Positions 22,857-32,949 of a stretch of DNA of 64,000 nucleotides are shown here, piece by piece; position 1 is the first letter of the stretch; every line of letters begins with the position of its first letter. Position numbers and translations under genes: made by a program. The DNA is taken from NCBI RefSeq assembly GCF_900142715.1, contig NZ_FRBX01000004.1, positions 124,001 through 188,000 of the forward strand. The letters are read 5' to 3'. This stretch comes from Flavobacterium pectinovorum. Lineage in GTDB: Bacteria > Bacteroidota > Bacteroidia > Flavobacteriales > Flavobacteriaceae. The notes below the pieces were generated by a model. It was given only the letters and a program-made list of their open reading frames with translations. It was not told the DNA's origin and searched no databases.

Positions 22857-23453
22857 TTATTGTGGATTTGGAAGTAAATTCCAGATGTCAATGTCAAATT
22901 CTGCATCAATTGCTCTCAAATAAGATATTTGTTTTATGTCATCATCAATTAATACTTTAAAGAAAATTTCTGCAGTTTCTCCGTATAATGAAAGTTCTTT
23001 AGTTTTTCTTTGAATGTATTTTTTTCTTTCGTCAGCTAAAATAATATCATCAAGTTTTAATAGTTTTATTAAGTTAGTTGCTTCATCATCATCCAGATTA
23101 GAAACTCGATAATCACCGCTATCGTATATTATTCTTTCATTAAAATCAATAGCAGTTGGATATAAGATCGGTTGGTAGTCTTGCCATTTTGAAGATTTTT
23201 CTTTATTCCATTGATGTTTAACTAAAAACCAATTTGAGTAAGAATCATCAATAGTTCCTTTAAAATTTGGATTAAAGTGCTCAATGTCTCGCGCATCTGC
23301 CCTTCCTAAATATTCTTCTGTATAAACGCAAAAGCCCTTTTGCTCTTTATATAAGATTTTCGAAATTTTTGAATTGTTATTTGAATTTCCTTCGATATAA
23401 TTTAGGTTTTCTGTAACGATTTCAGAATCATTATCTTTAATAACTTTTCTCAT
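22857..23453 (-). CDS. HNH-endonuclease-like protein, PtuB-like partner of the upstream ATPase
   Basis: This 198-aa protein has a TIGR02646/PtuB-like HNH core: a CVYTEEYL strand, then DIEHFNP (the DxEHFxP catalytic His), and WFLVKHQWNKEKSS where an NL...CN..K element is usual. The first motif is normally CxYC; here the second Cys is Thr, so the zinc knuckle is altered. The frame can begin at GTG 23474, but ATG 23453 comes one base after the ATPase stop (TAA-T-ATG) and is chosen as the typical coupled start. With the ATPase it resembles the two-gene Septu defence system. A nuclease role is inferred from family. Confidence 0.65.
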   Translation of the reverse strand: MRKVIKDNDSEIVTENLNYIEGNSNNNSKISKILYKEQKGFCVYTEEYLGRADARDIEHFNPNFKGTIDDSYSNWFLVKHQWNKEKSSKWQDYQPILYPTAIDFNERIIYDSGDYRVSNLDDDEATNLIKLLKLDDIILADERKKYIQRKTKELSLYGETAEIFFKVLIDDDIKQISYLRAIDAEFDIDIWNLLPNPQ

Positions 23454-23454
23454 A

Positions 23455-24756
23455 TTAGAAATTATAAGTGTCACCGAGTTTAACGGTTTCTAATAATAAT
23501 TCTTTTTTTCTTTTAGGGTTTGTTTCGTTAGCAACTTCTTGTTTTAGCCTAATATATTTTTGATAAGCTTCCTCACCATGTTTGTTATAATAATTTACTC
23601 CAAAATCATTTTTCAACATATCATTTGGATCATCACCAATTGGAGAACTTCCTCTGCGAACAGCTACTTTTCCATCTTCATCAAAATATAAAATAAATCG
23701 CTCCTCTGGTTCAAATGAAGCTGCAACAAATGGTGAATGTGTTGCTACTATAAATTGTGCTTCTGGAGCAAGATTTTGGTAGTTGTCCATTAATTCCATT
23801 TGCATGTCTGGAAATAAGGAACGTTCGGGTTCATCAATTAAAATAATTGAATCTTTAGTTTCTAGTTTGAAAAGAGGTAAAAATGATAACAATAGTCCTT
23901 TTGTTCCTGTACTTGTATTTTGGATAGGAATTATTTCATCATTTTTTTTATTCTTAATTGGAATAGAATATTCAGTGTCAATAATATCCACTTCTAGGTT
24001 CAATTTTTCTAAAATCGGATTGAATTTTTTTGCAAATTCTTCTAATTTATTAGGGTTTTGATTTTGCCACTTTTCAAATTCAGAACTTAGCTTTTTTTGG
24101 TTTGCCAAAAGTCCCTTGTGTATTAACTCTGACATTTTTTGATTGAATTTTTTTCTGTATTCTAAAATTTCACTTAAAAGTGATAGCCATATTTTTGTGT
24201 CAACTTCATCGTTAAAAATTGTAGAATATGGAATTTGATGAAGAATATTTTCTATTTTAACAGAAGTTTGGTCTTTATATTTTTCAAACAAATCGATAGG
24301 ATTTTTAGTAAAGACATCGATATTTTTGTCAGATATTAAATTTGCTTTAAAATAAAAAGTATCAATTCGATCTTGATAAGGAATTAATGGAGTAACTGTT
24401 CCTCCTTTATTTTCGTATTTATATTTAAGATTTTTAAAAGTAATTTCTTTATTTCTTAATAGAAGAACTTCATCACCAATTAAAAAAGTAATTGCTCCAT
24501 CTATATTTTTTATAGGATTACCTAATCCAGCCAAATAAGTATTGTCAATTAATTCTATGTCTAAAATATTTGTGGTGTACTCATGAATCAACTCCAATAA
24601 ACCAGTCTTTCCAGTGGCACTTTGCCCAATAAAACATATCTTGTCTAAAGGTTTTCCTCTTTTTTCTTCAATGTGAAAATCCTCAGGATAAGTAAAATCA
24701 AAATCTAGATTTTCTAAATGTCTAAACTGATCGATATGTAATTTTGAAATTTTCAT
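23455..24756 (-). CDS. AAA/ABC-type ATPase, PtuA-like (Septu-type defence)
   Basis: This 433-aa ATPase has an N-terminal Walker A, CFIGQSATGKTGLLEL (about 41-56). Its late motifs are TSTGTKGLLLSFLPLF (signature-like), SIILIDEPERSLFPD (Walker B, about 304-318) and FIVATHSPFVAASF (switch His, about 335-348). This arrangement, with a coiled central insertion (about 180-250), is that of OLD/Septu-type overcoming-lysogenisation ATPases. The next gene encodes an HNH-like protein, the classic PtuA-PtuB order. Septu systems restrict phages. It lies between purK and purE on the same strand. Confidence 0.7.
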   Translation of the reverse strand: MKISKLHIDQFRHLENLDFDFTYPEDFHIEEKRGKPLDKICFIGQSATGKTGLLELIHEYTTNILDIELIDNTYLAGLGNPIKNIDGAITFLIGDEVLLLRNKEITFKNLKYKYENKGGTVTPLIPYQDRIDTFYFKANLISDKNIDVFTKNPIDLFEKYKDQTSVKIENILHQIPYSTIFNDEVDTKIWLSLLSEILEYRKKFNQKMSELIHKGLLANQKKLSSEFEKWQNQNPNKLEEFAKKFNPILEKLNLEVDIIDTEYSIPIKNKKNDEIIPIQNTSTGTKGLLLSFLPLFKLETKDSIILIDEPERSLFPDMQMELMDNYQNLAPEAQFIVATHSPFVAASFEPEERFILYFDEDGKVAVRRGSSPIGDDPNDMLKNDFGVNYYNKHGEEAYQKYIRLKQEVANETNPKRKKELLLETVKLGDTYNF

Positions 24757-24829
24757 TTATTGAATTTTTACAAAGCTAATTAAAAAATGATTGCTATTAT
24801 AAACTGTAAACTGTGACAGAGATTGAAAA

Positions 24830-25984
24830 CTAAACACTAATCACCTTAATCGTATTCTTAACTTTTTCGGCAATTTTTCTTGCCTCGGTCATATCTTCAT
24901 TTACAATGGTAACGTGACCCATTTTTCTGAAAGGTCTTGTTTGTTTTTTGCCGTAAATATGTGGTGTAACACCATTCCAGCCTAAAATAGTTTCGATGTT
25001 TTCGTATACAACATCTCCAGAGAAACCTTCGGCACCTACTAAATTGACCATAACTCCGGCCACTTTGCTGTCTGTGTTTCCTAACGGAAGATCAAGAATC
25101 GCGCGTAAATGATTTTCGAATTGAGATGTATAACTGGCCTCAATAGAATAATGACCTGAATTGTGCGGGCGGGGAGCTACTTCGTTTACCAGAATTTCAT
25201 CTTCGTTGGTTTGAAACATTTCTACAGCCAAAAGCCCAACGTGATTAAATTTTTCTGAAACATTCAAAGCAATTGCTCTGGCTTTTTCGGCTACTTTTTC
25301 ATCAATTCTTGCCGGACAAATTACATATTCTACCTGATTGGCTTCCGGGTGAAATTCCATTTCTACAACCGGATACGTTTTTATTTCTCCGGATGGATTT
25401 CGAACTACAATAACGGCCAATTCATTTTTAAACGGAACCATAGTTTCTGCAATGCATTCTACGTTGGGTAAATCATCCAGATCAGAAATCTGGCGAATTA
25501 CTTTTACGCCATTTCCATCATAACCAAATTCGGTACATTTCCATACAAACGGAATTGTGATTTCGTTATTCCCGATCGATTGTTGAAGATGTTCAGGAGA
25601 ATCAAATCGTAAAAAAGCTGCGGTTGGGATATTACTTTCGGTATAAAAAGCTTTTTGAATGCCTTTATTCTGAATACCTTTTAATGTTTTTGGAGAAGGA
25701 TATACTTTTACGCCTTCATTTTCTAATTGTGTTAAAGCTTCAAGATTAACCAATTCAATTTCAAAAGTAAGAACATCAACTTGTTTTCCAAAATTGTAAA
25801 CCGTTTCATAATCCATCAAATCGCCTTTAAAGAATTTGTTGCAGGCAATTTTACTCGGCGCTTCGTCGCTCGGATCTAAAACATAAGTTTGTATATCAAA
25901 TTTTCTGGTGTCAGACAATAACATTTTACCCAATTGTCCGCCGCCTAATATTCCTAATTTAAAATCAGAAGAAAAATAATTCAT
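24830..25984 (-). CDS. purK: 5-(carboxyamino)imidazole ribonucleotide synthase (PurK)
   Basis: This 384-aa ATP-grasp enzyme begins with the typical GILGGGQLGKMLL loop (about 11-23). It has WKCTEFGYDGNGVKV (about 148-162, ATP-binding Gly loop), NELAVIVVR and EVAPRPHNSGHYSIEA (about 264-279, metal and substrate site), which is diagnostic for PurK. It makes N5-CAIR from AIR, bicarbonate and ATP, feeding PurE. It is the first gene in the purK-ATPase-HNH-purE run. The gap to the ATPase gene is 73 bases. Confidence 0.95.
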   Translation of the reverse strand: MNYFSSDFKLGILGGGQLGKMLLSDTRKFDIQTYVLDPSDEAPSKIACNKFFKGDLMDYETVYNFGKQVDVLTFEIELVNLEALTQLENEGVKVYPSPKTLKGIQNKGIQKAFYTESNIPTAAFLRFDSPEHLQQSIGNNEITIPFVWKCTEFGYDGNGVKVIRQISDLDDLPNVECIAETMVPFKNELAVIVVRNPSGEIKTYPVVEMEFHPEANQVEYVICPARIDEKVAEKARAIALNVSEKFNHVGLLAVEMFQTNEDEILVNEVAPRPHNSGHYSIEASYTSQFENHLRAILDLPLGNTDSKVAGVMVNLVGAEGFSGDVVYENIETILGWNGVTPHIYGKKQTRPFRKMGHVTIVNEDMTEARKIAEKVKNTIKVISV

Positions 25985-26193
25985 TTTGTAGTGTGTTTGT
26001 GCAAAGATAATTGATAAAATAGAAAAGCCAATTTATTGTGTATGGAATTGCTGTTTTTTAAAATTTCAAAAGCAAAAAATAATTTGTTAAAATAATGTAT
26101 TTTTTTTAAAGAAGTGGTTTAAATATTTTGTTTTATATGCCTGAATTCCTTAGGTTTGACCTGATTTTCAACCATTATCCATTTCGTAATATA

Positions 26194-27252
26194 ATGACCA
26201 CAAATAATTGGGCGAACCATATTCAGAAATATCTTTTTTTATTAAAAGATGATTTTTTTGAATTGCCTTATCTGTCTAATTCGCCTCAGGTAATGTTAGA
26301 CAGCCTTATCAAATTGCCTATTGTTAAACATACACCTGCCAAACAGCTAATTGTTACAGATAATGCTTTTTGGAAAGGTACAATGCGTTACCGCACCATC
26401 GAAGACGGTTTCTGGATTCTGGAAACCAACCTTACGATGAACGAAAATATTCTTGCCAAAGCAACTTATACGCAAGATCATATTAAAGATTACTATATTT
26501 TGTCTTTTTCGGTTTTTGAGTATCGATTTCCAGTTCCCGGTTCAGAGGATATAGTCCTGCTAAGTACATGCTGGACATTTTACAAACCCGATACTGAAGT
26601 GGCTACTTATTTTTATAAAGGCACAAAAGGCAAGTTTTTTAATATTGCCATGAATAAGGAGTGGGTTGACAAGCATATAAAATCTGATAAATTTTGCGAA
26701 AAAGGAATTCTTGAAAATTTCTTCAACGGACAAAAGGGATTTTATACCTGGTTGGATATTGCTCCAAAAGCACATTCAATATCCAAAAAACTTTCAAATA
26801 TTTTACAAGACGAAGTTAATATTCATGAAAACACGCCTGAATTGCGCAAACATTGTACGAAGTTAATTACCGAGTTTTTTAGCAATGCTTTTGAAGACAG
26901 CAGGATTGAAGATAATATTTCGTTGTGCAATCTGGACTATTTTAATGTGGCCAAAGCCGAAAAAATGATTCTGCACAATTTACAATCGGCTTTTTTGGGA
27001 ATTGATAAAATTGCTTTTGAAGTCAACACATCGCCAACAAAATTAAAAGCCAATTTTAAAACCGTTTTTGGATTTTCGATGTTGCAATATCATAAAGAAA
27101 AAAATATGCTTTTGGCGAAACAATTGCTTCAAAATTCACAAATCGAAATTCAGATAATTGCGATAATTACAGGTTTTGAAAGCGCAAGTAAATTTACAGC
27201 GGCATTTAAAAAACGTTTTAAGGAATTGCCTTCTGTTTTTAGGGAAAATTAA
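26194..27252 (+). CDS. AraC-family regulator, first of a tandem pair
   Basis: The protein is 352 aa from ATG 26194. The open frame runs up to a TTG at 26128, but the paralogue at 27269 lines up exactly with MTTNNWANHI..., so 26194 is preferred. The C-terminal 95 residues are an AraC helix-turn-helix domain: KAEKMILHNLQSAFLGIDKI, TSPTKLKANFKTVFGFSM and IAIITGFESASKFTAAFKKRF. The N-terminal 250 residues have no standard sensor that I recognise, but share FFELPYLSNSPQV with the paralogue. The genes are 16 bases apart. Targets are unknown; the adhesin gene follows downstream. Confidence 0.8.
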   Translation: MTTNNWANHIQKYLFLLKDDFFELPYLSNSPQVMLDSLIKLPIVKHTPAKQLIVTDNAFWKGTMRYRTIEDGFWILETNLTMNENILAKATYTQDHIKDYYILSFSVFEYRFPVPGSEDIVLLSTCWTFYKPDTEVATYFYKGTKGKFFNIAMNKEWVDKHIKSDKFCEKGILENFFNGQKGFYTWLDIAPKAHSISKKLSNILQDEVNIHENTPELRKHCTKLITEFFSNAFEDSRIEDNISLCNLDYFNVAKAEKMILHNLQSAFLGIDKIAFEVNTSPTKLKANFKTVFGFSMLQYHKEKNMLLAKQLLQNSQIEIQIIAIITGFESASKFTAAFKKRFKELPSVFREN

Positions 27253-27268
27253 AATTTGAGTTAGAAAT

Positions 27269-28330
27269 ATGAACGTAGGAAGATGGGTTAAATTTATAAA
27301 AGACAACATTAACTTTTATAGAGATGGTTTTTTTGAGTTGCCTTATTTGTCTAATTCGCCTCAGGTAATTATAAAAAGTATTGTCAATTCGCCATCGGTA
27401 AAACATGTTGAGGAAGAGCAGGCTGTATACAGAAATAATCCTTTTTCTAAAGGCGTTATGCGATACCGCGAAATTGAAGAAGGTTTGTGGGTTATTGTAA
27501 CGAGTATTACTTTTAAGAAAAACGTAATGCTGAAAGCGATTTATGATGAAGATTATCCTATTGATTATTATACACTAACATTTTCGGTTTTTGAGAGTGA
27601 AGTAAAACTACAAAACACATTTGCAGATAAAACGCCTTTTTCGAGCAAATATTGGGGATTCAAAAAACCAGGAACGCCAGTTGGGGCCTATTTTTATAAA
27701 GGTTCTGAATGTGAATTTAATTTGTTTGCGTTTAGTAAAGACTGGGCCGAACGTAATTTTTCTTTTGCAACACTTTCTGAAGATAATCATATTAAAAAAT
27801 TCCTGAATTCAGATAACGGATTTATTACCTACCAAAACATTGTTCCGAATGCAGAGCAATTGTCTAAAGAAATTTTGGTTATTTTAGAAAACAATAAACA
27901 AGATATTTTAAGCAAAGCACTTTTAAAAACCCAGGCTTTTCAGCTGATTTCTACATTTTTTAAGAATGCTTTTTTAGATCAGAGAATTGGAAATTATACC
28001 CTTCAGGAAACTCCTGATTACAGAAAAATAGCAAAAGCCGAAAAAATGCTTTTGGAGACCATAGCAAATCCTTTTTTGGGTGTAGAATATATAGCAGAAA
28101 AAGTCGGTATGTCGCCTACAAAACTCAAGTTAACTTTTAAATTGGTTCACGGTGTTTCGATGATGCAATTTCATAAAGAGAAGAAATTACTTCTTGCTAT
28201 GCAGATGATTCAAAATACCGATATGCAGATAAAAAATATTGCTTTGGCAACGGGTTATAAAAGTTCCAGCAAGTTTACGGCAAATTTCAAAAAGCGTTTT
28301 GGAAAAATGCCTTCAGAAATAAGGCTTTAA
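27269..28330 (+). CDS. AraC-family regulator, second of a tandem pair
   Basis: This 353-aa protein is a full-length paralogue of the previous gene. Shared blocks include FFELPYLSNSPQV, the MRYR(T/E)IE(D/E)G stretch, a PG/GTPVxxYFYKG loop and the AraC domain (AKAEKMLLETIANPFLGVEY, SPTKLKLTFKLVHGVSMMQF, IALATGYKSSSKFTANFKKR). The N-terminal part differs more than the C-terminal DNA-binding part, suggesting different signals for related sites. The start is fixed by the ATG 16 bases after its neighbour. The ligand is unknown. Confidence 0.8.
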   Translation: MNVGRWVKFIKDNINFYRDGFFELPYLSNSPQVIIKSIVNSPSVKHVEEEQAVYRNNPFSKGVMRYREIEEGLWVIVTSITFKKNVMLKAIYDEDYPIDYYTLTFSVFESEVKLQNTFADKTPFSSKYWGFKKPGTPVGAYFYKGSECEFNLFAFSKDWAERNFSFATLSEDNHIKKFLNSDNGFITYQNIVPNAEQLSKEILVILENNKQDILSKALLKTQAFQLISTFFKNAFLDQRIGNYTLQETPDYRKIAKAEKMLLETIANPFLGVEYIAEKVGMSPTKLKLTFKLVHGVSMMQFHKEKKLLLAMQMIQNTDMQIKNIALATGYKSSSKFTANFKKRFGKMPSEIRL

Positions 28331-28835
28331 GCGCTGTAAAATTCTTTCTTTTTCGTGTTTTTTCTTTTACAATGAATACTTTTTTTATAATTTATTTTAT
28401 TTCTATTTAAGTTTTATTTAACTGATTTTCAGTATTTTAGTTTTTGTAAAGAAATCCAATACTTACAGCTGTTTTTTCTGAAATTGAGTTGGTCGTTTCG
28501 GGCTATTGATGTGTCCGAATGGGCTATTTAAGCGATTTTATTTCAATATATTTTTGTTAGATAATTATAACCAAACCAATATGATAATAAAATTACGCTA
28601 CTCTGCGAACAAGCCTCGCAACTTTCAAAAAACTTCTTATTTCGACTTTGCATATTAAATGATGCAAACTGTTATTTCAGGCAGTTTTAAAATTTTCCTT
28701 TTATAAATAATTTGTCTTCAAGACAAGTAAAATTCCATTGTTCTTAGCAATTGGAACAGGCAATTTATTGTTGTTTTCGAAATAAAATAAAAGATTCACA
28801 ATCAACTCAAAAAAAAACCAAAATCATATTAGAAT
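28331..28835. other. 505-base intergenic region upstream of the large adhesin
   Basis: This is AT-rich, with no open frame of interest and no clear hairpin. A TATTTTTG at 28549-28556 fits the Bacteroidota -7 consensus TAnnTTTG, but no TTTG box stands at the usual distance, so it is only a possibility. The long leader suggests regulation of the adhesin gene, perhaps by the adjacent AraC pair (inference). Confidence 0.4.
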
Positions 28836-31800
28836 ATGAAAAAACAAATTTTATTAATTATAATAGTCACATTAGTGCAGACGTTTACATCGTTTGCACA
28901 GACTCAGGTTTATAGTGTTGGCGTAGGAGACGTAACTGGGAATTCGTGTGGACCTGGAAACATAAGATATACTAATCCGGGAAGCTCTTTTCAAGTAAGA
29001 TGGACCTCAACAGGTACAGGTAGACCTGTAAGTGTTAGTGTAAGTTTAAATTATGCGGTAAATTGTGCTGCTGTTCCCACAAATGATAAGGTAAGATTTA
29101 ATAATTCGTATCAGGAAGCACAGCCTACACCAGGTCCTTATAGTTGTAGTTGCTCTCCTTCTGTAGCATCTCCTACTACATGGAACCTAAATCCTTCAGA
29201 TTATAATGTTGGGGGACTAAATGTTTTAGATATTGAGGGTATGGCATCTTCTGAAGGTATCAATCTTCTTCCGGGATATTCGGGTGTTTATGCCATAATA
29301 ACAGTTAATTATGCAGCGGCAACAGCAGATCAGGAAATAAACATTCAAGGTAATACAACTTCTATTGTAAATGGAGATAGCACACCAAAAGCTGTTGATA
29401 ATACAGAATATGGATTTATTACTACAGGCAGTACGGTAGATAATAATTTTACAATTAAGAATCAGGGAGTAAATGATTTGAATTTGGCAAGTACACCGAT
29501 TACCATTAGCGGCAGCAGTAATTTTTCTATTTTGTCGCAGCCAGCTTCGAATATTATTGCTGGTGGTACTTCACAAACATTTACTGTACGATTTGTCTCT
29601 AATACCTCAAGTTGTGGAGGCGGAGATCAAAATGCAGTTGTTAGTATCGCAAGCGATGATGCAGATGAAAATCCTTATACTTTTACAGTACATGCAACAG
29701 AGGCTGTAGATACTACAAATCCCGTTGCAATTGCAAAAAACATTTCAGTTCAATTAGATGCAACTGGAAATGTAACGGTAAATGCTGAAGATTTAAATGA
29801 TAGCAGTACTGACAATTGCGGTATTAGCAATTATAAAATTGCTTCGGGAACTTCGGGAACAGTTTGTAATACGGTTAACGAAGGAAGCGTTTTATCACTT
29901 ACTGCACCATCGGGTGTTTTTACAAATGTAGTATTTGCAAGTTATGGAAATCCTACAGGAAGCTGTGGTAATTATAGTATGGGCTGGTGTAATGCTTCTA
30001 ATAGTGTAAGTACAGTTTCTGGTTTTTTACTTGGACAAAGCACCGCTAATATTACGGCAGATAATAATAATTTTGGAGATCCTTGTAATGGAACACAAAA
30101 AAGATTAGCTGTTGAAGCTGCTTACGGACCTTCAAGTTCGTCTGCAACAGGTTCAATAACTTATTCTTGTGCCGATCTTGGTAATCATGATGTTGTTTTA
30201 TATGTTACAGATAATAATGGAAATGTTTCTTCTGTAAATGCAACTATAACAGTTGAAGATACAGCTCTGCCAACTATTACATGTGCCACTATTGCCTCTT
30301 CTTATAATAATGATGCAGGTGTTTGTAGTTATACAGTATCAGACACAAGTTTAGACCCTGTTGCAGCAGACAATTGTTCTGTAACAGTTTTAAATGATTT
30401 TAATAATTCAGCTACATTAAACGGAGCAATTTTTCCTCTTGGAACAACAACTGTAATCTGGACAGCAACTGATGCTGCCAGAAATACTGCAACTTGTACG
30501 TATGATATTGTTGTAGTTGATGCAGAAAAACCAACTATTACGTGCGCTGTTCCTGCGGCTTCTTATAATAATGACCTAGGTGTTTGTAGTTTTACAGTAG
30601 TAGACAATAGTTTAGATCCTGTTGCTGCAGATAATTGTAGTACAGTATCAGTTTTAAATAATTTTAATAATTCAGCTACACTAAACGGAGCAATATTTCC
30701 GGTTGGAACAACAAATGTAATCTGGACAGTAACAGATGCTGCCGGAAATACGGAGACTTGTAATTATGATGTTGCTGTAGTTGATGCTGAGGCACCAATT
30801 GTTTCAACAAAAAACATCACAGTTCAACTTGATGTAACAGGAAATGCTACAATAACAGGAAATGATGTTGATAATGGATCGGCAGATGTTTGTAATGGAA
30901 CATTAACGTATTCAGTTTCACCAAATACTTTTAATTGTACAAATGTTGGAGCCAATACAGTGACTTTAACCGTTACAGATGCCAGCGGAAATTTTGATAC
31001 AGCAACTGCAACAGTAACAATCGAAGATAAAACAGCGCCAATTGTTTTAACAAAAAACATCACAATTCAATTTGATACTTTAGGAAATGCTTCAATCGCA
31101 GCGGCAGATGTTGATAATGGTTCAATAACCGTTTGTGGCGGATCGCTAACTTTAGCAGTTTCTCCTTCATCATTTACTTGTGCCAACGCCGGAGCCAATA
31201 CAGTAACACTTACTGCAACTGGTACAAATGGAGAAATTTCTTCAGAAACGGCAATAGTAACCGTACTTGAAAACATTGCACCAATAGTTCAGACTCAGGA
31301 TATAACGGTTGAACTTGATGAGGCAGGAAATGTTTTGGTTACTGCAAACCAGGTTAACAATGGAAGTTCTGACAATTGTGGTATCGGTACCATGACTCTT
31401 AGTAAAACTTCTTTTGATTGTACCAATGTTGGAGCCAATACAGTTGTTTTAACAGTAGTAGATAAAAGTGGAAACACAGCAACTGCAACTGCGAAAGTGA
31501 CTGTTGTAAACAAATTTGGAGATAATGACAATGACGGAATTTTAGACAATTGCGATCCTGATGATGACAATGACGGAATTTTAGACGCAAAAGACAATTG
31601 CCCAATTACAGCAAATCCATATCAGGAAGATCGTAACAATAATGGTATTGGAGATACTTGCGATAAAGATCAAATGAATATTTCTGAAGCCTTTACTCCA
31701 AACGGAGATGGTATAAACGATACGTGGGTTATTTCTAATATAGAAAATCATCCTGCGTCTGTAGTTCGTGTTTTCAATCGTTGGGGAGCAGAAGTATTTA

Positions 31801-31946
31801 CTTCAAGAAATTACCAAAATAATTGGGACGGACAAGCAAAAGGTCAGTCAAGCACTTTACCTGCAGCAAGTTCTTATTACTATCAAATCGATTTAGATGG
31901 TAACGGAACAATTGACAGACAAGGTTGGATATACATAAACAGGTAA
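28836..31946 (+). CDS. Large secreted adhesin with SUEL lectin, HYR repeats, TSP3 and type IX C-terminal domain
   Basis: This 1036-aa surface protein has a signal peptide (1-21). Its domains in order are: choice-of-anchor-D-like (about 165-290); a SUEL/D-galactoside lectin-like domain (about 343-429, with [13 protein letters not shown] and FGDPCNG); two HYR repeats (about 475-650); and three related beta repeats (about 650-890, each with NxxNGS...V.AN.VTLTV.D). A thrombospondin type 3 Asp-rich calcium segment (about 892-945, [19 protein letters not shown]) and a CHU_C/gliding-type C-terminal domain (about 946-1036, [12 protein letters not shown]...NRWG) follow. The last marks secretion by the type IX system. 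The PorP/SprF-like gene is 23 bases downstream, the usual pair. Likely cell-surface adhesion or sugar binding. Confidence 0.85.
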   Translation: MKKQILLIIIVTLVQTFTSFAQTQVYSVGVGDVTGNSCGPGNIRYTNPGSSFQVRWTSTGTGRPVSVSVSLNYAVNCAAVPTNDKVRFNNSYQEAQPTPGPYSCSCSPSVASPTTWNLNPSDYNVGGLNVLDIEGMASSEGINLLPGYSGVYAIITVNYAAATADQEINIQGNTTSIVNGDSTPKAVDNTEYGFITTGSTVDNNFTIKNQGVNDLNLASTPITISGSSNFSILSQPASNIIAGGTSQTFTVRFVSNTSSCGGGDQNAVVSIASDDADENPYTFTVHATEAVDTTNPVAIAKNISVQLDATGNVTVNAEDLNDSSTDNCGISNYKIASGTSGTVCNTVNEGSVLSLTAPSGVFTNVVFASYGNPTGSCGNYSMGWCNASNSVSTVSGFLLGQSTANITADNNNFGDPCNGTQKRLAVEAAYGPSSSSATGSITYSCADLGNHDVVLYVTDNNGNVSSVNATITVEDTALPTITCATIASSYNNDAGVCSYTVSDTSLDPVAADNCSVTVLNDFNNSATLNGAIFPLGTTTVIWTATDAARNTATCTYDIVVVDAEKPTITCAVPAASYNNDLGVCSFTVVDNSLDPVAADNCSTVSVLNNFNNSATLNGAIFPVGTTNVIWTVTDAAGNTETCNYDVAVVDAEAPIVSTKNITVQLDVTGNATITGNDVDNGSADVCNGTLTYSVSPNTFNCTNVGANTVTLTVTDASGNFDTATATVTIEDKTAPIVLTKNITIQFDTLGNASIAAADVDNGSITVCGGSLTLAVSPSSFTCANAGANTVTLTATGTNGEISSETAIVTVLENIAPIVQTQDITVELDEAGNVLVTANQVNNGSSDNCGIGTMTLSKTSFDCTNVGANTVVLTVVDKSGNTATATAKVTVVNKFGDNDNDGILDNCDPDDDNDGILDAKDNCPITANPYQEDRNNNGIGDTCDKDQMNISEAFTPNGDGINDTWVISNIENHPASVVRVFNRWGAEVFTSRNYQNNWDGQAKGQSSTLPAASSYYYQIDLDGNGTIDRQGWIYINR

Positions 31947-31969
31947 TTGTAAAAATTAAAATTTTAGAA

Positions 31970-32887
31970 ATGAAAATAATTAAAAATATATCGGCGGGAG
32001 CATTACTACTTTTTAGTAGTATGCTTTTTGCCCAACAGGAAACCATACTTACAACATACCGTTACCACATGAATTTGGTAAACCCGGCTTATGTAGGTGT
32101 AGACAACGAAACTGCTTTGGCAACTACATTTCGTAAACAATGGACAGGAATTGAAAATGCTCCCGAAACACAAGCTTTATCTTTTGGTACACCGGTTGGA
32201 GGTAACATAGGATTAGGAGTTTCTATGGTTTACGATAAGACATTCGTTGAAAAACAAACCCAATTAGGAATTGACCTTTCATACAAAATGCAGGTTGGTG
32301 AACTTACTGATTTGTATTTCGGAATAAAAGCTGGTGGAAATTTTTACAATGTAAATGCTGCTGGTCTTGAAACCTATTCAAATCAGTCAGATCCTGCTTT
32401 GGCAAACATCAATCAGTTTAATCCAAATGTTGGTGTTGGAGCCTTATTAAAAAGTGACAAATATTTCGTATCCCTTTCTGTCCCAAGAATTTTGAATACT
32501 GAACGAGCAAAAAACAAAGATGGTTACACGGCTGTTGCTACAGACAGACCACACGTTTATTTAAGTAGTGGTTATAATTTTGATCTTGAAACAACAACAC
32601 TTTTAATTTTAAAACCATCTTTTATGATGCGTTATGTTAATGGTGCGCCGCTTTCTGTAGATCTAAATTTAATGCTTCAAATTGAAGAATTTTTAGAAAT
32701 TGGAGGAAGTTACAGAGTAAACAATGCTTACGCAGCAATGGCCGGTATAACAATTAGTAAGCATTTGACATTCGGTTATGCTTATGAAACCAATACTGGT
32801 AAAGTTATGGCAAGTGCCAAAAACTCAAATGAATTTTTCTTGAGGTTTAAATTTAATACCTCAAAAAAATCAAATCCAGAATATTAG
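31970..32887 (+). CDS. PorP/SprF-family type IX secretion-associated outer membrane protein
   Basis: The protein is 305 aa from ATG 31970. The frame extends to 31925, but the start with MKIIKNISAGALLLFSSMLFA gives a signal peptide and avoids overlap with the adhesin gene. It has PorP/SprF features: YRYHMNLVNPAYVG at the N terminus (about 27-40), FRKQWTGIENAPETQ, then 'GLGVS...Y' beta strands and a C-terminal LRFKFNT. Such proteins stabilise or export the adjacent type B-CTD adhesin. It is followed by a bidirectional terminator. Confidence 0.85.
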   Translation: MKIIKNISAGALLLFSSMLFAQQETILTTYRYHMNLVNPAYVGVDNETALATTFRKQWTGIENAPETQALSFGTPVGGNIGLGVSMVYDKTFVEKQTQLGIDLSYKMQVGELTDLYFGIKAGGNFYNVNAAGLETYSNQSDPALANINQFNPNVGVGALLKSDKYFVSLSVPRILNTERAKNKDGYTAVATDRPHVYLSSGYNFDLETTTLLILKPSFMMRYVNGAPLSVDLNLMLQIEEFLEIGGSYRVNNAYAAMAGITISKHLTFGYAYETNTGKVMASAKNSNEFFLRFKFNTSKKSNPEY

Positions 32888-32920
32888 AAATAAGGGCAGC
32901 TATCACAGCTGCCCTTATTT
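32888..32920. terminator. Bidirectional terminator between convergent genes
   Basis: A 14-bp perfect stem (AAATAAGGGCAGCT with AGCTGCCCTTATTT) and a 5-base loop lies between the PorP/SprF-like gene (+) and the minus-strand gene starting at 32950. It carries A and T runs on both sides. Confidence 0.85.
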
Positions 32921-32949
32921 ATTTTACAAATATCCAGATTACTTCAATG

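Noticed and set aside
30290..31300. Repeats as CRISPR array
   Set aside because: Repeat units are about 240 bases, in frame and encode protein domains; no 24-40 bp repeat-spacer pattern.
30824..31605. Minus-strand frames inside the adhesin gene
   Set aside because: Shadows of the repeated Thr/Val-rich coding sequence; no start context or neighbours.
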